Of a stretch of 64,000 nucleotides of DNA, positions 1 to 12,930 are shown piece by piece. The position numbers were made by a program, and so were the translations under genes. Source of the stretch: Eumeta japonica (taxonomy: Eukaryota > Arthropoda > Insecta > Lepidoptera > Psychidae); contig BGZK01000889.1 of assembly GCA_005406025.1 (NCBI GenBank), positions 1-64,000 on the forward strand. Reading direction: 5' to 3'. The notes under the pieces are model-generated. The model did no database searches. It worked only from the letters and a program-made list of their open reading frames with translations, and had not been told where the DNA came from. Within the stretch, counting starts at the first letter, position 1. The number at the start of each line of letters is the position of its first letter.

Positions 1-2290
1 AATTATCAAATTATATACAGATTGTTTGTGAATGTTACATTTATTTGAATTACCGAATCGAGAAAAAGAATTTAACCGTATACTATTATGTAAACGGAAA
101 GACAGGTAAAACCTAATAATATATAAACAGTTTAATGAACTAACTTTATAATGCCTAAGTGCCACGAAAGTTGAAATCTGCTTATCACGTGATTATACTT
201 GCGCAGTAGGCGATTTATAGGCTAATGGGCTGCTGCGAAAGTATGACCACGTGGTTCGCAGGTCGCAACTTTCGTGTTGTTGAATGTATAATTTAAGTAT
301 GAACTGTTATTCATTTAACTGTACCCATATGGTATTTTCACTCATCAATCGGTTAAGATGGCGACACGGTGCATTGCGCGCGCGCACCTATAACGCTAGC
401 TGGCTTTGTGGTCGCGCACACTACTGCACCTTTGTGGCACGTCATCGTATAAAAATAAAATGTGCGGTTCTTGTTTTATTTTTATATTAAAAGATTATAA
501 CTTGCATTATCGATGGGTCGCCTTTACGCGCCACGAAAACAACACGATCCCTCACAACAATAATATATCTCCCTAAACATTTTTTTTTATGAACTAAGAG
601 AAAAAAAATAACTTTATTTTCAATAAACCTACTTACCTATCAAAACATAGCCCAGCCACTTCAACGCCGTCGGAGCCATTTACAGGTAAATAATATCCTA
701 TTAATCGCTTTAATTGGTGATTGTCCATTTAAGAACGAAATATTTATTGCTGTGTCCGCACAACAAATGCTCGTACACGATTTATCATCTACATAGTTGT
801 ATCACTGAAAAATATAAATGTACACGTGTATGCACTTGCGTTAAAATAATGCACCTTGAATGTGCATCTAATCATTACTCTCTCACACTACCGTTATAAG
901 AAATATCGATGTGGCGTAGAAAGTTTTTTTTTCGCCCCCTTTATTACTATGACTTATTTTATATACAACAATTGCAATATAGCGCTAATTACCTGGAAAT
1001 AGTGCACTTGATGCAGTGCGTCCACGAATCGCACTAATAATTGAAAGCAGCAGAGATAGTGATGTCTGTTGCGTTCAAATTTCATACGCTATAAGAGCAG
1101 TTTTCATTTACCTTTGAATATAAATCTCTTCGTGATGTACTCTTTCAACCTTTACTGAAGTACATTGTATTGTTGAACTATTTTAAAAATATACTTCAAT
1201 ATTTAAAAGAAACATGTTGTTACATGGAATACACTAATTTCGGATTGAGGGTCGTTCCTTCCGGAGAATTTCTTGAAGTTTTCACCTCACCTAATTATAC
1301 AAGCCTTTAGATTAAGCTTTTAAATTATTAAAATGATATATTAAGAGAACAGAGTTTTAGATAAAATGGAACGAATAGACGATTCCTTGAAGTCAATTTT
1401 TTGGTATTTTGTCTAATACCGTTTATACATTTATCATAACATTTGGTATTTTGCTTGTTTATTCCAGCTTATAAATTGTAATAATACTGCGTTACTAAAC
1501 GCAATATTATTACAATCAGACGCAAATATAAATCCATGTCAATTTTACGTACATAAATAATCTTTTTTTTTTGTAATCGCTGCGGACTGTTATGAATATC
1601 TATAAAATTTAAATTTAATAAATAACTGTTTAGAATGGGCAAATGGAGAGGAAAGAAATAATATAATAAATAACAAATATTTTTCTCATTCAAATATGAA
1701 TAATAATAGAGTAATATCAAACACATCCCTATGATGATTTTAATTAATTACTGTTTTACAACATGTTACTGGCTAGGTCATAATCCACCAGTCTCCATAC
1801 AGTCTTACGCTTGTTCCGAAAATAAAGTTAAGCATTGTGATGAACCATTGTGAAGGTGCAGGTCTCATTGCCATATTTATCTTGTCTGTTAAATGAAGTA
1901 ACAATGAATCTATAAAATCTAGCTATGAAATTTAGAAAAATTAATGCCCTGTCAGTAATACAGGTCGATATATGGATATAACATAAACTGCAAATTGCCA
2001 ATAAAGAAAGGTAGTCCCGCCAACATCCACATGTAGGTAGATATCAGAACTTCGGTGACGATAACCCCGCACTGTGAGGACACCGTAGTGTACAAATCAC
2101 GAATTCAGTCGCTATGGTTTGTAAACAGTATAGACGTTCGTTACTTATACCACTGTCAATACGGATTGATGCGTTATTGATGCATAAGTGTGTTGTGTCG
2201 CATTAACGCTAACGGACGGATGTGATTGTTTTGTAAGCTTGCAATCAAACTGCTGTTGAATCAATATCATTTGGTTTCGGAAGCGTAAGA
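1..2290. other. AT-rich non-coding stretch
   Basis: No convincing exon, RNA gene or mobile element was recognised here. Open frames are short and lack family motifs. A short GC-richer patch near 360-430 stands out from the background but has no readable function. Confidence 0.5.
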
Positions 2291-2296
2291 CCTGTC

Positions 2297-2450
2297 TAAA
2301 AAAACAACGGAACGAGTGCGAATATCATTCGTAAAGTAAGGGTTCCGTGCTGAATTATGTATGTAGATATTTCATCCATCAAAAACTCTCGATTTTTGTA
2401 TGTTTTCAATACCGATGCTGACGAGATATTTGTCCAACTTTAGCTTTTGA
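2297..2450 (+). repeat. Interspersed repeat, GTGCGA...AGGGTTCCG head, copy 1
   Basis: This segment has the head 'gagtgcgaatatcattcg' followed by 'agggttccgtgctg', then 'tatgtagatatttcatccat' and 'gctgacgagatatt'. The same order of motifs recurs at about 17680-17815 and 22730-22875, so this is one family in at least three diverged copies. The head also resembles the starts of the longer copies at 29398 and 51405. It shows no coding capacity. The element class is unknown; a non-autonomous DNA element or a truncated retroelement is possible. Confidence 0.6.
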
Positions 2451-3174
2451 CATAGATACGTCTATGTTTTCGTTTATAATAAACCCCTTTTTTGCATGGC
2501 ATTTGGTGAACAGAAGCTTAAGTACGTATTGCATCGTATGCATCTGTTGGGTGCATAAGTGAATGAAGTCGGTGAGTATGAAATCTACTATATCCACAAT
2601 TCGCTAGCGCGCGGGTTTAAATTGACACGACGTTTGCAATACGTTTCAAATGGTGATGATTGAAATAGACACAACAAACCTTTTTGCGTGTTCTAAAAAT
2701 GTATGCAAGTGTGTGCAAGTGTTTGTATTGTTTATTTATGTAATTACGCTTTAACGTTGCATAATTCCGGGTTGTTTTGGAGAAGCAAATCGTGACGTAT
2801 GCACGTAAAACACACGACCGTAATGTGATATAGCCAATCAAGGATTTGTACGGATTTTTGAAATTGAAATTGTAAGATCCTACGAACAAATATTATTAAC
2901 ATTTAAATTATGACGATTAAAAATGTTAAAATGAAATTGTATGAAACTTCAATGTTTCGTTACATTTATTTTAAATTAAAACGTTTTAAACATAATTCAT
3001 AATAATATAACCGTATTTTGACTGATTGTTTATTATAACCATTAAATATTTGGTTTCACTACCTACGTAACTAAAACAGAAACCTGTTGTTCATTAAAAT
3101 TCGTGTTGACGGCGTTATGGTATTTCTAGATAACTTCTTTTTTTTAATACTGAACGGGATTTCCTCTATAAGCG

Positions 3175-3494
3175 TAACGTTGCCAGGTGTCCCGATAAAG
3201 CCGGACATAGTTAGGGTTTTTGATTGCGTGTGCGGCCAAAATAAACAGTGTCCGGCTCGTCCGGCTTTTTACATTTTACAAATGTTTGAGCCCCTTAAGT
3301 CATATTTCCTGAAAAATCATCCAGAACTTTGAAATAATTTTTTGAATGTGACCTTAACGATGGCTATTTTTGGGCTGTTAATTCTTTCATGGCCATTTAT
3401 CAAAATTGCATGCAGAAAAGGCTGATGTTTCTGTAAATGCGGTTTTGGAAAACTGGTCTGTCCGGCTATCAGATTTGACGACCTGGCAACCCTG
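3175..3494. mobile_element. hAT-like MITE with 8-bp target-site duplication
   Basis: A 320-bp segment is flanked on both sides by the same eight bases, TATAAGCG (3167-3174 and 3495-3502). The right end read inwards is CAGGGTTGCCAGGTCG, and the left end is TAACGTTGCCAGGTGT, so the terminal inverted repeats share GTTGCCAGGT. Further inside, both arms carry GCCGGACA. hAT transposons make 8-bp duplications and often have ends starting CAGGG, which fits. There is no transposase, so this is a non-autonomous copy that depended on a hAT enzyme supplied in trans. The first bases of the left end are mutated, so the copy is old. Confidence 0.75.
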
Positions 3495-4080
3495 TATAAG
3501 CGTCATTCGATTATTACATAGAAAATTAAATTTAACGTTGTACAATCAAAACCACCGTTCTTTAATTCCATTCAATTTTTAAATGCATATCTGGACTTCA
3601 GTACTGGAAAAGATATTAAATATTATTAGTGTGTAGAATATTATGTGGAAGTTTAAATAAAAAACTAGTATTTTGAAAATTACGCTTCAATTTCTATGCC
3701 TTAAATAAAAAAAAAATGGAAGCCCTTTCGTATAGAATAGATCAAAAGCAGATCATAAAAATCTAGAATCTTGTTTTAGTGCACACAGCGATAATACCAA
3801 AATTTATTTTGTGACTTAACGAAAGTTATTTGATGATTTTTTCCTATCCAAATTTAAAGTCGGTTTGTCGCATGTAATATTAGTTTTAAATTTCTGACAA
3901 AAATCAATTTCGATTTAGTTATACTTCAAAATTATTTTGTGCTTTGCTAAATTTTAGCAAAAAAAAAATGACGATAAAAAGAAAGAAAAATTTATTCAGC
4001 AACACCCATTCAAACAAAAAGGTTTTCTTATATTGCCGCGTATGTATTATCATTTTAGAAATATTCTAATATATTATCTT

Positions 4081-4102
4081 ATATATATATATATATATAT
4101 AT
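4081..4102. repeat. (AT)11 microsatellite
   Basis: Uninterrupted AT dinucleotide run of 22 bases in otherwise unremarkable AT-rich sequence. Confidence 0.95.
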
Positions 4103-5219
4103 TAGCTTATGTTTATCGACTGAAACTCGATAAAGATGAGCTATAACTTAAGACTTTTTAACAGATTTTAAGTTGTTTCATGGTCGAGACAGCATCTTTT
4201 GCATTTATATTTTTTTACGGTTGATGCATTCACGTCATCAGATCATTTTTTACATTTCTCAGAATTAACATTCTACGAAAACATTTACAAATCTCTTTCA
4301 CTTGCCAAGCATCAATTATGCAGCAATTAGCAAGGGACTTATGGCGGGTTGCATCGAAAAATTATTACGGCGGGTTGTATCAAAACAGGCAATTCGTAAA
4401 AGTAGTCCGTAACACTTGTCAGATTGTCCATACTTTATTTGTCAAATCTTATGGATTACTTTTACAAATTCCGTGTTTACTCTTGGTGCAACCCGCCTTT
4501 CATAATATTCTCATTATACATTTATGTAAGATCCATGATTTTATGAGACCGATATCTAATTAAGCGATTCTATAGGAATTAAATAATTGAAGTCCACGAA
4601 TGTTTTACGACTACATAGAATTTGATAATCGATACGAAGATTAACCGTATGCAAAAGCGTCGTAAACCTCATTCTTTTGCAATAAGGTTAGATAATTTTG
4701 CAATAATTTTGAATATGTATTATATATTTTATAAGAGATAAATATGGTGTGGCTAAACTTTTACGTAATAAATTTGCATGTTGTATAATCTAAAAAAAAG
4801 GCTATATGTTTTTTTACGTATAAAATACATTTAAATTACTAATTCGAAGTTTATTTATAGGTTTTGGAACACAGTATGATCTGCGACTCGACTAAAGTCA
4901 TAAATGAAATAAGCAATAGGCATTCTTAGTACCCAAACATCTTAAGTGTTGATGAATAGAGAGAATTGAAAAAATCAATATTAAAAATCGTTCATATTAG
5001 AATATAGTAATGTATTTAATTAACATACAACTTTATTTTTTAAAGAACTATAGTTACGATATAACTTGTTACTTTTGTTTCGAATTTACATAAAAGCTAA
5101 TTGATTCCTATTTTTCGAACGAAGTTCCTTAACGCGGCTTGCGATAGGTGTTAGTTGGCAAAAATCGTCACTTAAAGAAAAAACGTTATTCCCCCTCCAT
5201 TCGACTCTCTTTGAACCCT

Positions 5220-5221
<2 letters not shown>

Positions 5222-5254
<33 letters not shown>
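5222..5254. repeat. (CT)16 microsatellite
   Basis: Uninterrupted CT dinucleotide run of 33 bases. It produces the Arg-Glu repeat seen when the minus strand is translated, so that open frame is an artefact of the repeat. The 3503-7240 stretch around it holds no recognised gene. Confidence 0.95.
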
Positions 5255-5257
<3 letters not shown>

Positions 5258-7239
5258 CTTGAACCCACGCTAGCTGTTAAGCAAGTGTGGCGGCAGTGGC
5301 GCACGGCGCGACTCTATTTCCTTTTATAACATTTTGGGAAAAATATCTATCTATTATTATGTTATTGCATTTACAATAAATAAGGTCATTGACATATTTT
5401 TTTTATAGTTATTTTTCGATTTCATTCAATTCTGAAAAGGAATTTTCAATTTCAAGTCTTTATTAAACTAATTTTATGCTTGCGACATCTATTATTCATT
5501 AAAAAAACTACATATCAATAATTATGCAACTTGAAGAACTTTATAAAAAAAAAAATGTAGCTGCTTAGGGCTTTATTTAATGTTTTTTGATATAATTTAT
5601 AATTCACTATTTTATATGTATTATTATATCCGATGTTAAGTAAATGAATATTTTTAATAACATATTATTTTGTATTTTTCGTTTAATTACTCTCAAAAAT
5701 TGCTAATTTATTTCATTATTCCTGTTAATATAATATAAAGCGAAAGGAACTTCATTCCAACCGAATGTCCACCTCTAGTTTTTGTTTATTCTTTATTAAT
5801 TACATTTAAATTAGTGTAAATTGTTTAGCTTTGTGCTCAGTCGATAATAATAGTATTTAAATTGTTGTAACTTACTCTCAATTTAATCTGAATTTAATGT
5901 ATCCTATATCACATCTGCGGCACATTATGTGGGATAATATTAGCTTTATTATGTAATAAACAACAATGTAACATTTGATATTAAATTACTGTTCTAATTA
6001 CTTGAAGTATTATTGCTTTAATTGCTTTGTAATTACATATTCGAAAAAGAAAAAAAATCTTACCCTATTGTATCACATATGTGGAACACTTGGTTGATCT
6101 GAAAAAATATAAATTAAATTAAATCATACAATTATAAACAAATGAATGAGGCAAAGAGTACTTAACGCCGCAATGGCCATTCGTACACTCCTAAGAACTC
6201 TCAAGCGCTGTTAGCAAAAAACGTTACTGGGCGGTTACGTAGGTAACTCCGCCTACCGCAATAACTACAAAATTATCAGATAAGTGTTAGGTTAATCACG
6301 CCTCGTACCAAAATTTTCCCAAGAATATAGAAGAAAAAATGGAAAGACCTCCTTAAGTGCAATAAAAAATTGTGTGTTTGTATTTCATACATGTAAGGAA
6401 GAAAAAATGTCCACTCCTTTAAATGAAGAGTGTCAAGCAAATAATGATGAACTTATCTAAGTTATTGATTCTTGGTAAAATGATGTTGAGCTTTAAGATA
6501 ACCGGGAATATCTTTTTAAATTTAATTAGCATTGCAATTAAGTGAAAATAAATTTGGAGTAGGAGCATGCCGTTGTAATCGGCAATAACACAACAAATAA
6601 AGAACAAACGTTTGTACACCAATAAACAACACTTTTAAAAAAAAAGGACGTAAATTTATTAAAAAAATGTTAGTTACTCCGTGAATATATATTATCTCAA
6701 AAATATTTTTTTTTTCACAAACAGATAACCGAATGAGATGCAAAGACGTATAGACAATTTTCATATATCGAGAAAAACAGAACTTGTTGCTGTAAATCGC
6801 TCGAGCTTAAATGCAAGCTGTTTTTTTATGATGCTAGGTCACTACCTAGCACAACTTTTATATTAGTATTTACTATACTAGTACGAAAGCTATAAAGAAA
6901 ATTTATTAGTTTGTTTTGGGAAATCTTGCATTGACTGAAGGAAGCTAAATTAATGCAAAGACCTACAGATATTTTTTTATTCATCAAAGGAAATTAAAAA
7001 CAGCATATAGTATTGAAAAATGCTTATTGTTCTTGAGATTAAAACATTTTCGTTCTATGTGTACCACGAAAAGGCAATGAAGCCTCGAACACGATCGGCC
7101 TAAATTTCTTAGTGTAAACATACCCTTTCGTTGTCAAACTTGACTATATAAGCGCTTACGTATTCTTAAGTCACAATATAATTATGAAATAATTATATAT
7201 AGCTTTGTAATAGCTTCAGTAGTCCATTATGGTTTTGTC

Positions 7240-8130
7240 TAAGAAGCGGAAACGAGCTCCTCGAGCGCGGGCACCGCGGCCCGTTATACAAATCATAACG
7301 TAATTACTTTAAAACGAAAAATTTTTACCACACCGCCGTGATTTATGCGCGTAGTTCACTTAGAGAACAATTATTGCGGAGCGCGCGGGGAATCTCGCGG
7401 TCGGGTATCCTATGAATCTCCCAAGTCGGCTATTGTATTAGCGACCGTAAAACGTCGTGGTTTAAGAGTTATTGTCGCACTGGATGTTTCCTTATGATTT
7501 GTGTCAAGTTATGACGCCGACGCACGGCCGGCGCGATATGCTAGGCCGCTCTCGCACTCGACCGTGCAAATTATTGCCCAGAACTGAGCTTCGACCACGT
7601 ACGCTTCCTGTTCATTACACGAAGGGCGAGTTCGTAAGATGCTTTTTTTTTGGTTTTGTTGGCGAATGATTAATGAAACGTAATTTACAGAATAGATCGC
7701 GCGTAAAGTAAATCGTATAATAAGGTGGAACTGTTAAATAATTTATATGCATTGTGAGCATTTCTTAATTACCGCTTTTGAAAAAAAAAATGTATTATAT
7801 TTGCTTATTAGTAATTTTAACGACAAATCTTTACAATCGTCTGCTGCGACATCAACATAGTATTGACTGCTTAATTTGTTTTAGTATAACCAAAATTTAA
7901 CCTTTACGCCTATTTGGAATCAATATTTAATTATTATTCGAACGTATTTTTCATGCCTTGTATTTGTTTATTATTTTTTATTGTATTTGTATTGATTTTA
8001 ATAGTAATAAAAAATAAATGCGCAGGCCAATGTAGTTCGGCCTGTGACGTAGAGCGCGCTCATTGCCTTGCTAATGAGAGGCGCGGCGCGGCCGAGCGAG
8101 TCCACTCACCGTCCGCGCCTTATGGGAGTT
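7240..8130. promoter_or_regulatory. CpG-dense patches, possible promoter or enhancer
   Basis: Three CpG-rich clusters (about 7250-7290, 7360-7630 and 8020-8120) stand out from the AT-rich surroundings. The last one is followed by 'ttatgggagtttaataaag', a string with homeodomain-type AT-rich sites. Open frames across it are short and show no family motif. In AT-rich insect genomes such islands often mark promoters or conserved regulatory DNA, but nothing here fixes a start site or a target gene. Confidence 0.3.
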
Positions 8131-8224
8131 TAATAAAGATCATTAAATTTCAGCAGCATTGTTACCGTTAATAAAATGAAACGCCCAATTTATGAATTTC
8201 TTTTAATACTTTTTTTTTTATCTA

Positions 8225-8946
8225 TTCATTTCTTTGGTCACGTTCATTTCCTATAGGTTACCACTGACCTCCGCGTGTTACGGTACTTGCATGTCCGTCT
8301 TGCTGCACCGACATCCCTATATTGTTTCATATAAACTTGTCGATTCGGAAGCTTATAATTATTGATTTCTCTTTAATATAGCACCAATTTTTATTTACTT
8401 AAAATTTCCTAGGGCGCCCCCTGCCGACTCTTCCATCTCCTCTTTCGCTCTATAAATCATTTTGTCTTAATTTACTTCCATTAATACTTTTATCTACGAC
8501 TATTTCTAAACTACAGCTTTGTCTCTCATCGATATTCTTGTACACTTATCTACTTTTCAAGGATAATCTCCATATATTACATAGAGATTGCACCAAGAAT
8601 GCATTAATTCTTTCATATTTCTTTTGCCACGCCCAAGTTTCACTGTTGTTCACAAGCGATAGCACCAGAATTCCATTATGAATAGCTAAATGCGCTTGTC
8701 ACGGATAATTTCACTATTAACAACAACAAACAAATCTTCACTCACTTTATTTCCCATATTTACCTTCCTTTCAATATCATCACCGTGTTTAATGTCATTC
8801 ACATACAACCCATTAAAATGAACAGACTTCTTCACTCGTTCAAATCTCTTACCTCCTATCAACATGTTGCATTCAGTCTTGTATTCGCTTCTATCAAACG
8901 CCATGACCCTTGCCTTGCTGATATTTGGCGCCTCTTTCGCCATCTC
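8225..8946 (-). pseudogene. Non-LTR retrotransposon 3' end (reverse transcriptase C-terminal part), broken
   Basis: An 85-codon open frame (8686-8943, minus) reads NISKARVMAFDRSEYKTECN and continues through KRFERVKKSVHFNGLYVND and DIERKVNMGNKV. This is the order seen in the region after the catalytic YADD box of insect non-LTR reverse transcriptases (usual forms KTKVMVF, ...VKEFVYLGSLFTND, DIERRVNAGNK). Downstream, past stops and frameshifts, come remnants of the following conserved block: GRGRPRK at about 8405-8425, and RRSVV, an element-terminal motif, near 8255-8275. The catalytic part and ORF1 are absent. It is a dead, 5'-truncated insertion; the clade (RTE or R4/Dong-like) is uncertain. 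Confidence 0.7.
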
Positions 8947-10490
8947 CTTTTAAACTAGCTTCTAACAAAAAGCTTTAAAAATATTTAAATATGAAATAAA
9001 TATTTTTTTCTATATGTCCTTCTATATGGTTGGTCACGCGGGGTCAATAAACATCTTTATAACGGATAAAATCATAATTCAAATATCACTGTGAGTAACA
9101 GCTTCGCATTTGTATTCTTTAATGTGGTTATTAACGGGATAAAAATAAATGAAAAAGGTTTCAACTAGATTTATTGTGGCACATAAGAACTAGACAACTT
9201 CTTTGAAATAGGTTTTGGTAAAATTTTTTCGAAGTTGGTCTAAAACATTTAAAAACAATTTTTTTTATTAACATCATAATTTTCAACAGTATTATTCTAC
9301 GAACGTAATTAAAAAAAAAACACTAAAGTTTAAAAATCTCTATAAAAAGCGAGTACATGATTTATGTACTTTATTTACATAAATTATGTACTATATCATG
9401 TATATGAAGTATTGTAATGTGTAATATATGGCAATATTGTATATTTTGGTTATCACTTCCTGCAAGTCACCGATGGGGTAAAGAATATTTGTTCATCGGC
9501 CTACAAAAGACATTTGACAATTAACTCGCTCATTTTTTTATCATCCATAGCTATTCAAATAATTTATTAAAAAAAAGCAATGTACTGTTTAGAAATTCAA
9601 AAAAATTTTTATACCTTTTCAATTTGTTTTTATTTCTCTGATAAAGTATCTGTGCGACTTAAGCCGAATTTTATAGTATCATAACCTGCACTTATACCAA
9701 TTAATCCCATTATTTTTCTATACCGAAAAATTAAACGTTCTAAGAGTTATTAATTCATCACATGAATAATCATTTTCCACTGTTCTCAGTCTTATACCAT
9801 ACGCAAAAGAGTGCAACAATTCTTTATCAACTTTCAAAAAAATCCAGATTTACATAACAATGCACGGTGTTGCGTTTTTTCTTAGCGCCCACGTGTATAG
9901 CTACTACAGTGTAATATTCAATTTAAGTAAACTTATAAAAAAAAAAAAGCATAAAAATTCAATTCGCACGGTCACAACGGCCGACTCCGTAGGTACTTTC
10001 CATCTGAACCATATTGGGTATGCGATCCGCGGGCGCACAACGATTGGGCGATTGCAAATCGACTATTAAACGCACGAGTTGCGTTTTGTGTCCGAGAGAA
10101 GTACAAATACGCTCAAAACGAATTCGTGTAGTTACGTAATATTTATACAATGGTAATATTGAACAAAGAAAATGGAGCTCTTGGCTTTTAAAAGTACCGA
10201 AGAACCATAACTTGTTACAATAGATTAGAAAAACTGATATATAGACCTTGATTAGACAATTATGCAATTAATAATCACAGATATGATTTGATCTTTTCTA
10301 ATTTTTCTTTGTAGTTAAATTTTTCATTAGTATGTAAATAAATCTTAGTTCTATTAAATTTTTCAATGAAATAGAAACAGCATTGCGGTCTCGTTATCGA
10401 TAAATATCATTACAGGGGAGATATTAAAAAAAATCTAAATTCTTATTAATAATGCCACATATTATGTTTACCATATATTAATTGTTTTTC
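8947..10490. other. AT-rich non-coding stretch
   Basis: No exon, RNA gene or element was recognised. Overlapping opposite-strand open frames near 9860-10267 have no domain features and are probably chance. Confidence 0.45.
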
Positions 10491-10493
10491 AAC

Positions 10494-10820
10494 TTATATT
10501 CCCTCACTACACACTTTTTTATTCTTTGGAACCAATGCAACAGCAGTTGGCCCAGCCTCCCTCAGGGACGATTTCAATGGCCTCTTGAAACGGATTGACC
10601 GCCATTTCAAGACCCCAAACGGTATTACCTCTAAGCTTATCTTTAAATTTGAATTAAAAAAATGCACTATAGGTGCAACGTCTGGACCGTGTGGCGGATA
10701 TTTCATTAGTTCTACACTGGAGATGTTCGAAAACACATTCTTGACCTTAGGCTCTAGCGGAATGTGCAGACGCATTGTCGTTGTGAAGGATGACTTCGTT
10801 TTGCGAACCTCTTCATTCGC
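10494..10820 (-). pseudogene. mariner transposase relic, C-terminal part
   Basis: Read on the minus strand, one frame gives EVILHNDNASAHSARA, the mariner block around the second catalytic Asp (usual HDNASxH). After a frameshift comes SVELMKYPPHGPDVAP, which corresponds to the usual HPPYSPDLAP block, and then the degraded equivalent of the K-L-R-G-x-R-F segment and the family C-terminus. The third catalytic Asp is not preserved in a readable frame. The copy is interrupted near 10820, where an inverted repeat begins. A mariner N-terminal fragment on the same strand lies at 12076-12302, so both may come from one element split by an insertion. Confidence 0.75.
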
Positions 10821-10821
10821 T

Positions 10822-11373
10822 CTGCAGATCAATTATGTTTCTTAACAAGCGATATCGATGTGTAGTTGATATAGAAGTCATATGGTTGATAATTGGCACT
10901 ACAGTTTCATAGAAAGCGACATCGACTCGACATCTGTCTCACATTGACATCGCTCTATTTGGTGTTACCATAATGTAGCTGGTGTTACCATATTTTGCGC
11001 TTTCTTTGCAATTCTTTCATTTCTTGTGATTGAATTTGTTGACCAAGAATCATAAAGAGACTATAGCGAGCCATTCTGACTTTAATTTTAGGCAAAAATT
11101 AAAAACAAAACACTCAGGAAACTAAAACAAAGTAGCAAAAACACTTATTTTGATCACGCGTCAAAATCGAGTCGACTTCGTGTATCGCTTATTCGTTCAA
11201 ATGTCGAAAATGTATCCATAATACGACAAATGCAGCTTCGCGCGATGCAGATCCGATATCACTTTGACATCGTGTTTTCCGTGTCCATAATACGAAAAGT
11301 GTGTTCGACAGGCGTTTGAACCGACCCACATCCATATCGATATCGCTTGTCAAGAAACATAATTGATCCGCAG
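10822..11373. mobile_element. Unclassified element bounded by a 41-42 bp inverted repeat
   Basis: The left arm (10822-10862) and right arm (11332-11373) are inverted copies of one another with about three mismatches. Both contain the core AATTATGTTTCTT and AAGCGATATCGAT. The interior has no transposase motif. Position next to the broken mariner relic suggests an insertion into it, but target duplications were not identified, so the true outer limits are unsure. Confidence 0.5.
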
Positions 11374-12075
11374 GAACTCGCTTACCACTTTACAGTCACT
11401 GTCTCTTGGTGTTCGAGCGTTACTGTACTGTCTCGTCGTAGTAGTAGTCTTGATTTATCAAAAGAACTGGCGTACATTTTGTTACCGATGCTTGAACTTT
11501 TTAACTTCCGTCGGCAAATTTTTATATGGAAAACACCCGTTCTACTGATTGGTCTTTTCGTGCAGGTTCAAAGCACTACACCCAGATATCGTCGTCTAAG
11601 ACTATATTATATACAGCCATTGCCATATATATGGTCTATTAGGCACCAAAATATGTCTTAGTTTGTGGTGTCAAAACTAGAAATTGACACCGCAGCGAAT
11701 ACATGGAAAGCAAATTGTCAGTTTGACAACATAGAAGTGCCGAATTGTTTTGTGACAAATTGTACAAATTGCAATCGAAAATGTACAAAACAATAAGATG
11801 TGATTTCTCATCATAGGTTGGTTATGATTTTTTTTTTCATTATTTTATTTTTATTAAATTCGAATAAAATTTTAACTTCCACGCAGTCGTAGTTGTAGTT
11901 GACACTCGACAAATTTAATTTGATATTAATATTAAGAAAAAATATATATATATATAATTACGTTTGTCTTTTTTCTCGTTCGATCCTATAGTTTAATTTA
12001 TTCCTAAGAACATAACAATATACATCTGTATCAATATACACAGCCAATGATTGTTCTCCTTTATATCATTTTACA

Positions 12076-12302
12076 ACACGCGGTATTCCTCGAGTGCAAA
12101 GCTTCAGAAACTTCAGATGTACATGTAAAATATCTTGCATTTGGCTCAAATCAATACCTAATACACTACGGATTTGCTCACGGGTAATTTTTTTATAATT
12201 GTCAATTAGTTGTCAATATCAGTTTCGGTGTCCGCGGTCGCCGGCCGACCTTCACGAAAGTCGTCAGAAAGGTGATCACGTCCACGTCTGAATGCGCTTA
12301 AC
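12076..12302 (-). pseudogene. mariner transposase relic, N-terminal part
   Basis: The minus strand reads RRGRDHLSDDFREGRPATAD, the linker between the two helix-turn-helix units of a mariner DNA-binding domain, where the GRP motif is diagnostic. It continues after stops and frameshifts through 'EQIRSVLGIDLSQMQDIL' type sequence and HLKFLKLCT, the second helix-turn-helix and start of the W-[IV]-P-H block. In-frame stops and shifts show it is dead. The missing middle of the protein is not found between here and the C-terminal relic at 10494-10820. Confidence 0.75.
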
Positions 12303-12829
12303 TAGAAGTACACAGAACTCTAAGGTGGAACTTCATTATCAAATGCTAATTGAAGTCACTGGTAACTTCCTTGCTGACTCCGACCACAGCGAAAATCGTT
12401 AAAAATCATGACGCGAACATTCTTTTGACTTTAATTAATTCATTGTAATGCCGACACACAATTTTCAAAACGATGCCACAATGAAAAAACAAATAGCAAT
12501 CTACACAAGCTAATAGATAAGCTACTCCCAAAGCGTTCCGTTTTCATGAGCCGTGCTTAATTGTATTTTTTTTTAATATTCTCATTACAAATGGCCAGTT
12601 TCAGAATTTTTCAGTATTACCATATGTATTAAAAATATAAAAGCACTTGTAAACAGATTCGCACCGATGTATGTTAATTCTTATTAGCTGTGCGTATTGA
12701 TTTACAAAATTATTAATTGCAAGTACTAGGCAAGTGTCTTACCAATTAGGTAATTAAAGAAATTTTCACAGCAGCTAATCGATTCTGTTAACCTCATTAC
12801 ACGATGAGCGAAATCCAAAAATTCGACAC

Positions 12830-12930
12830 ACGTGACACGAACGGCGCGCGCGTGCCCCACGAATGAGGAACGTAATGCTGACAAGCAGACCGTGATCTGT
12901 CTCACTTTCCACGACGCCCGGACGTGACAT
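12830..12930. promoter_or_regulatory. Small CpG-dense patch
   Basis: A short run of CpG-rich sequence (ACGAACGGCGCGCGCGTGCC and nearby) lies in an AT-rich setting. No start site, exon or motif can be fixed; it is listed because such patches recur through the window. Confidence 0.2.

Noticed and set aside
5086..5304. Open frame with an Arg-Glu repeat on the minus strand
   Set aside because: The repeat is just the translated CT microsatellite.
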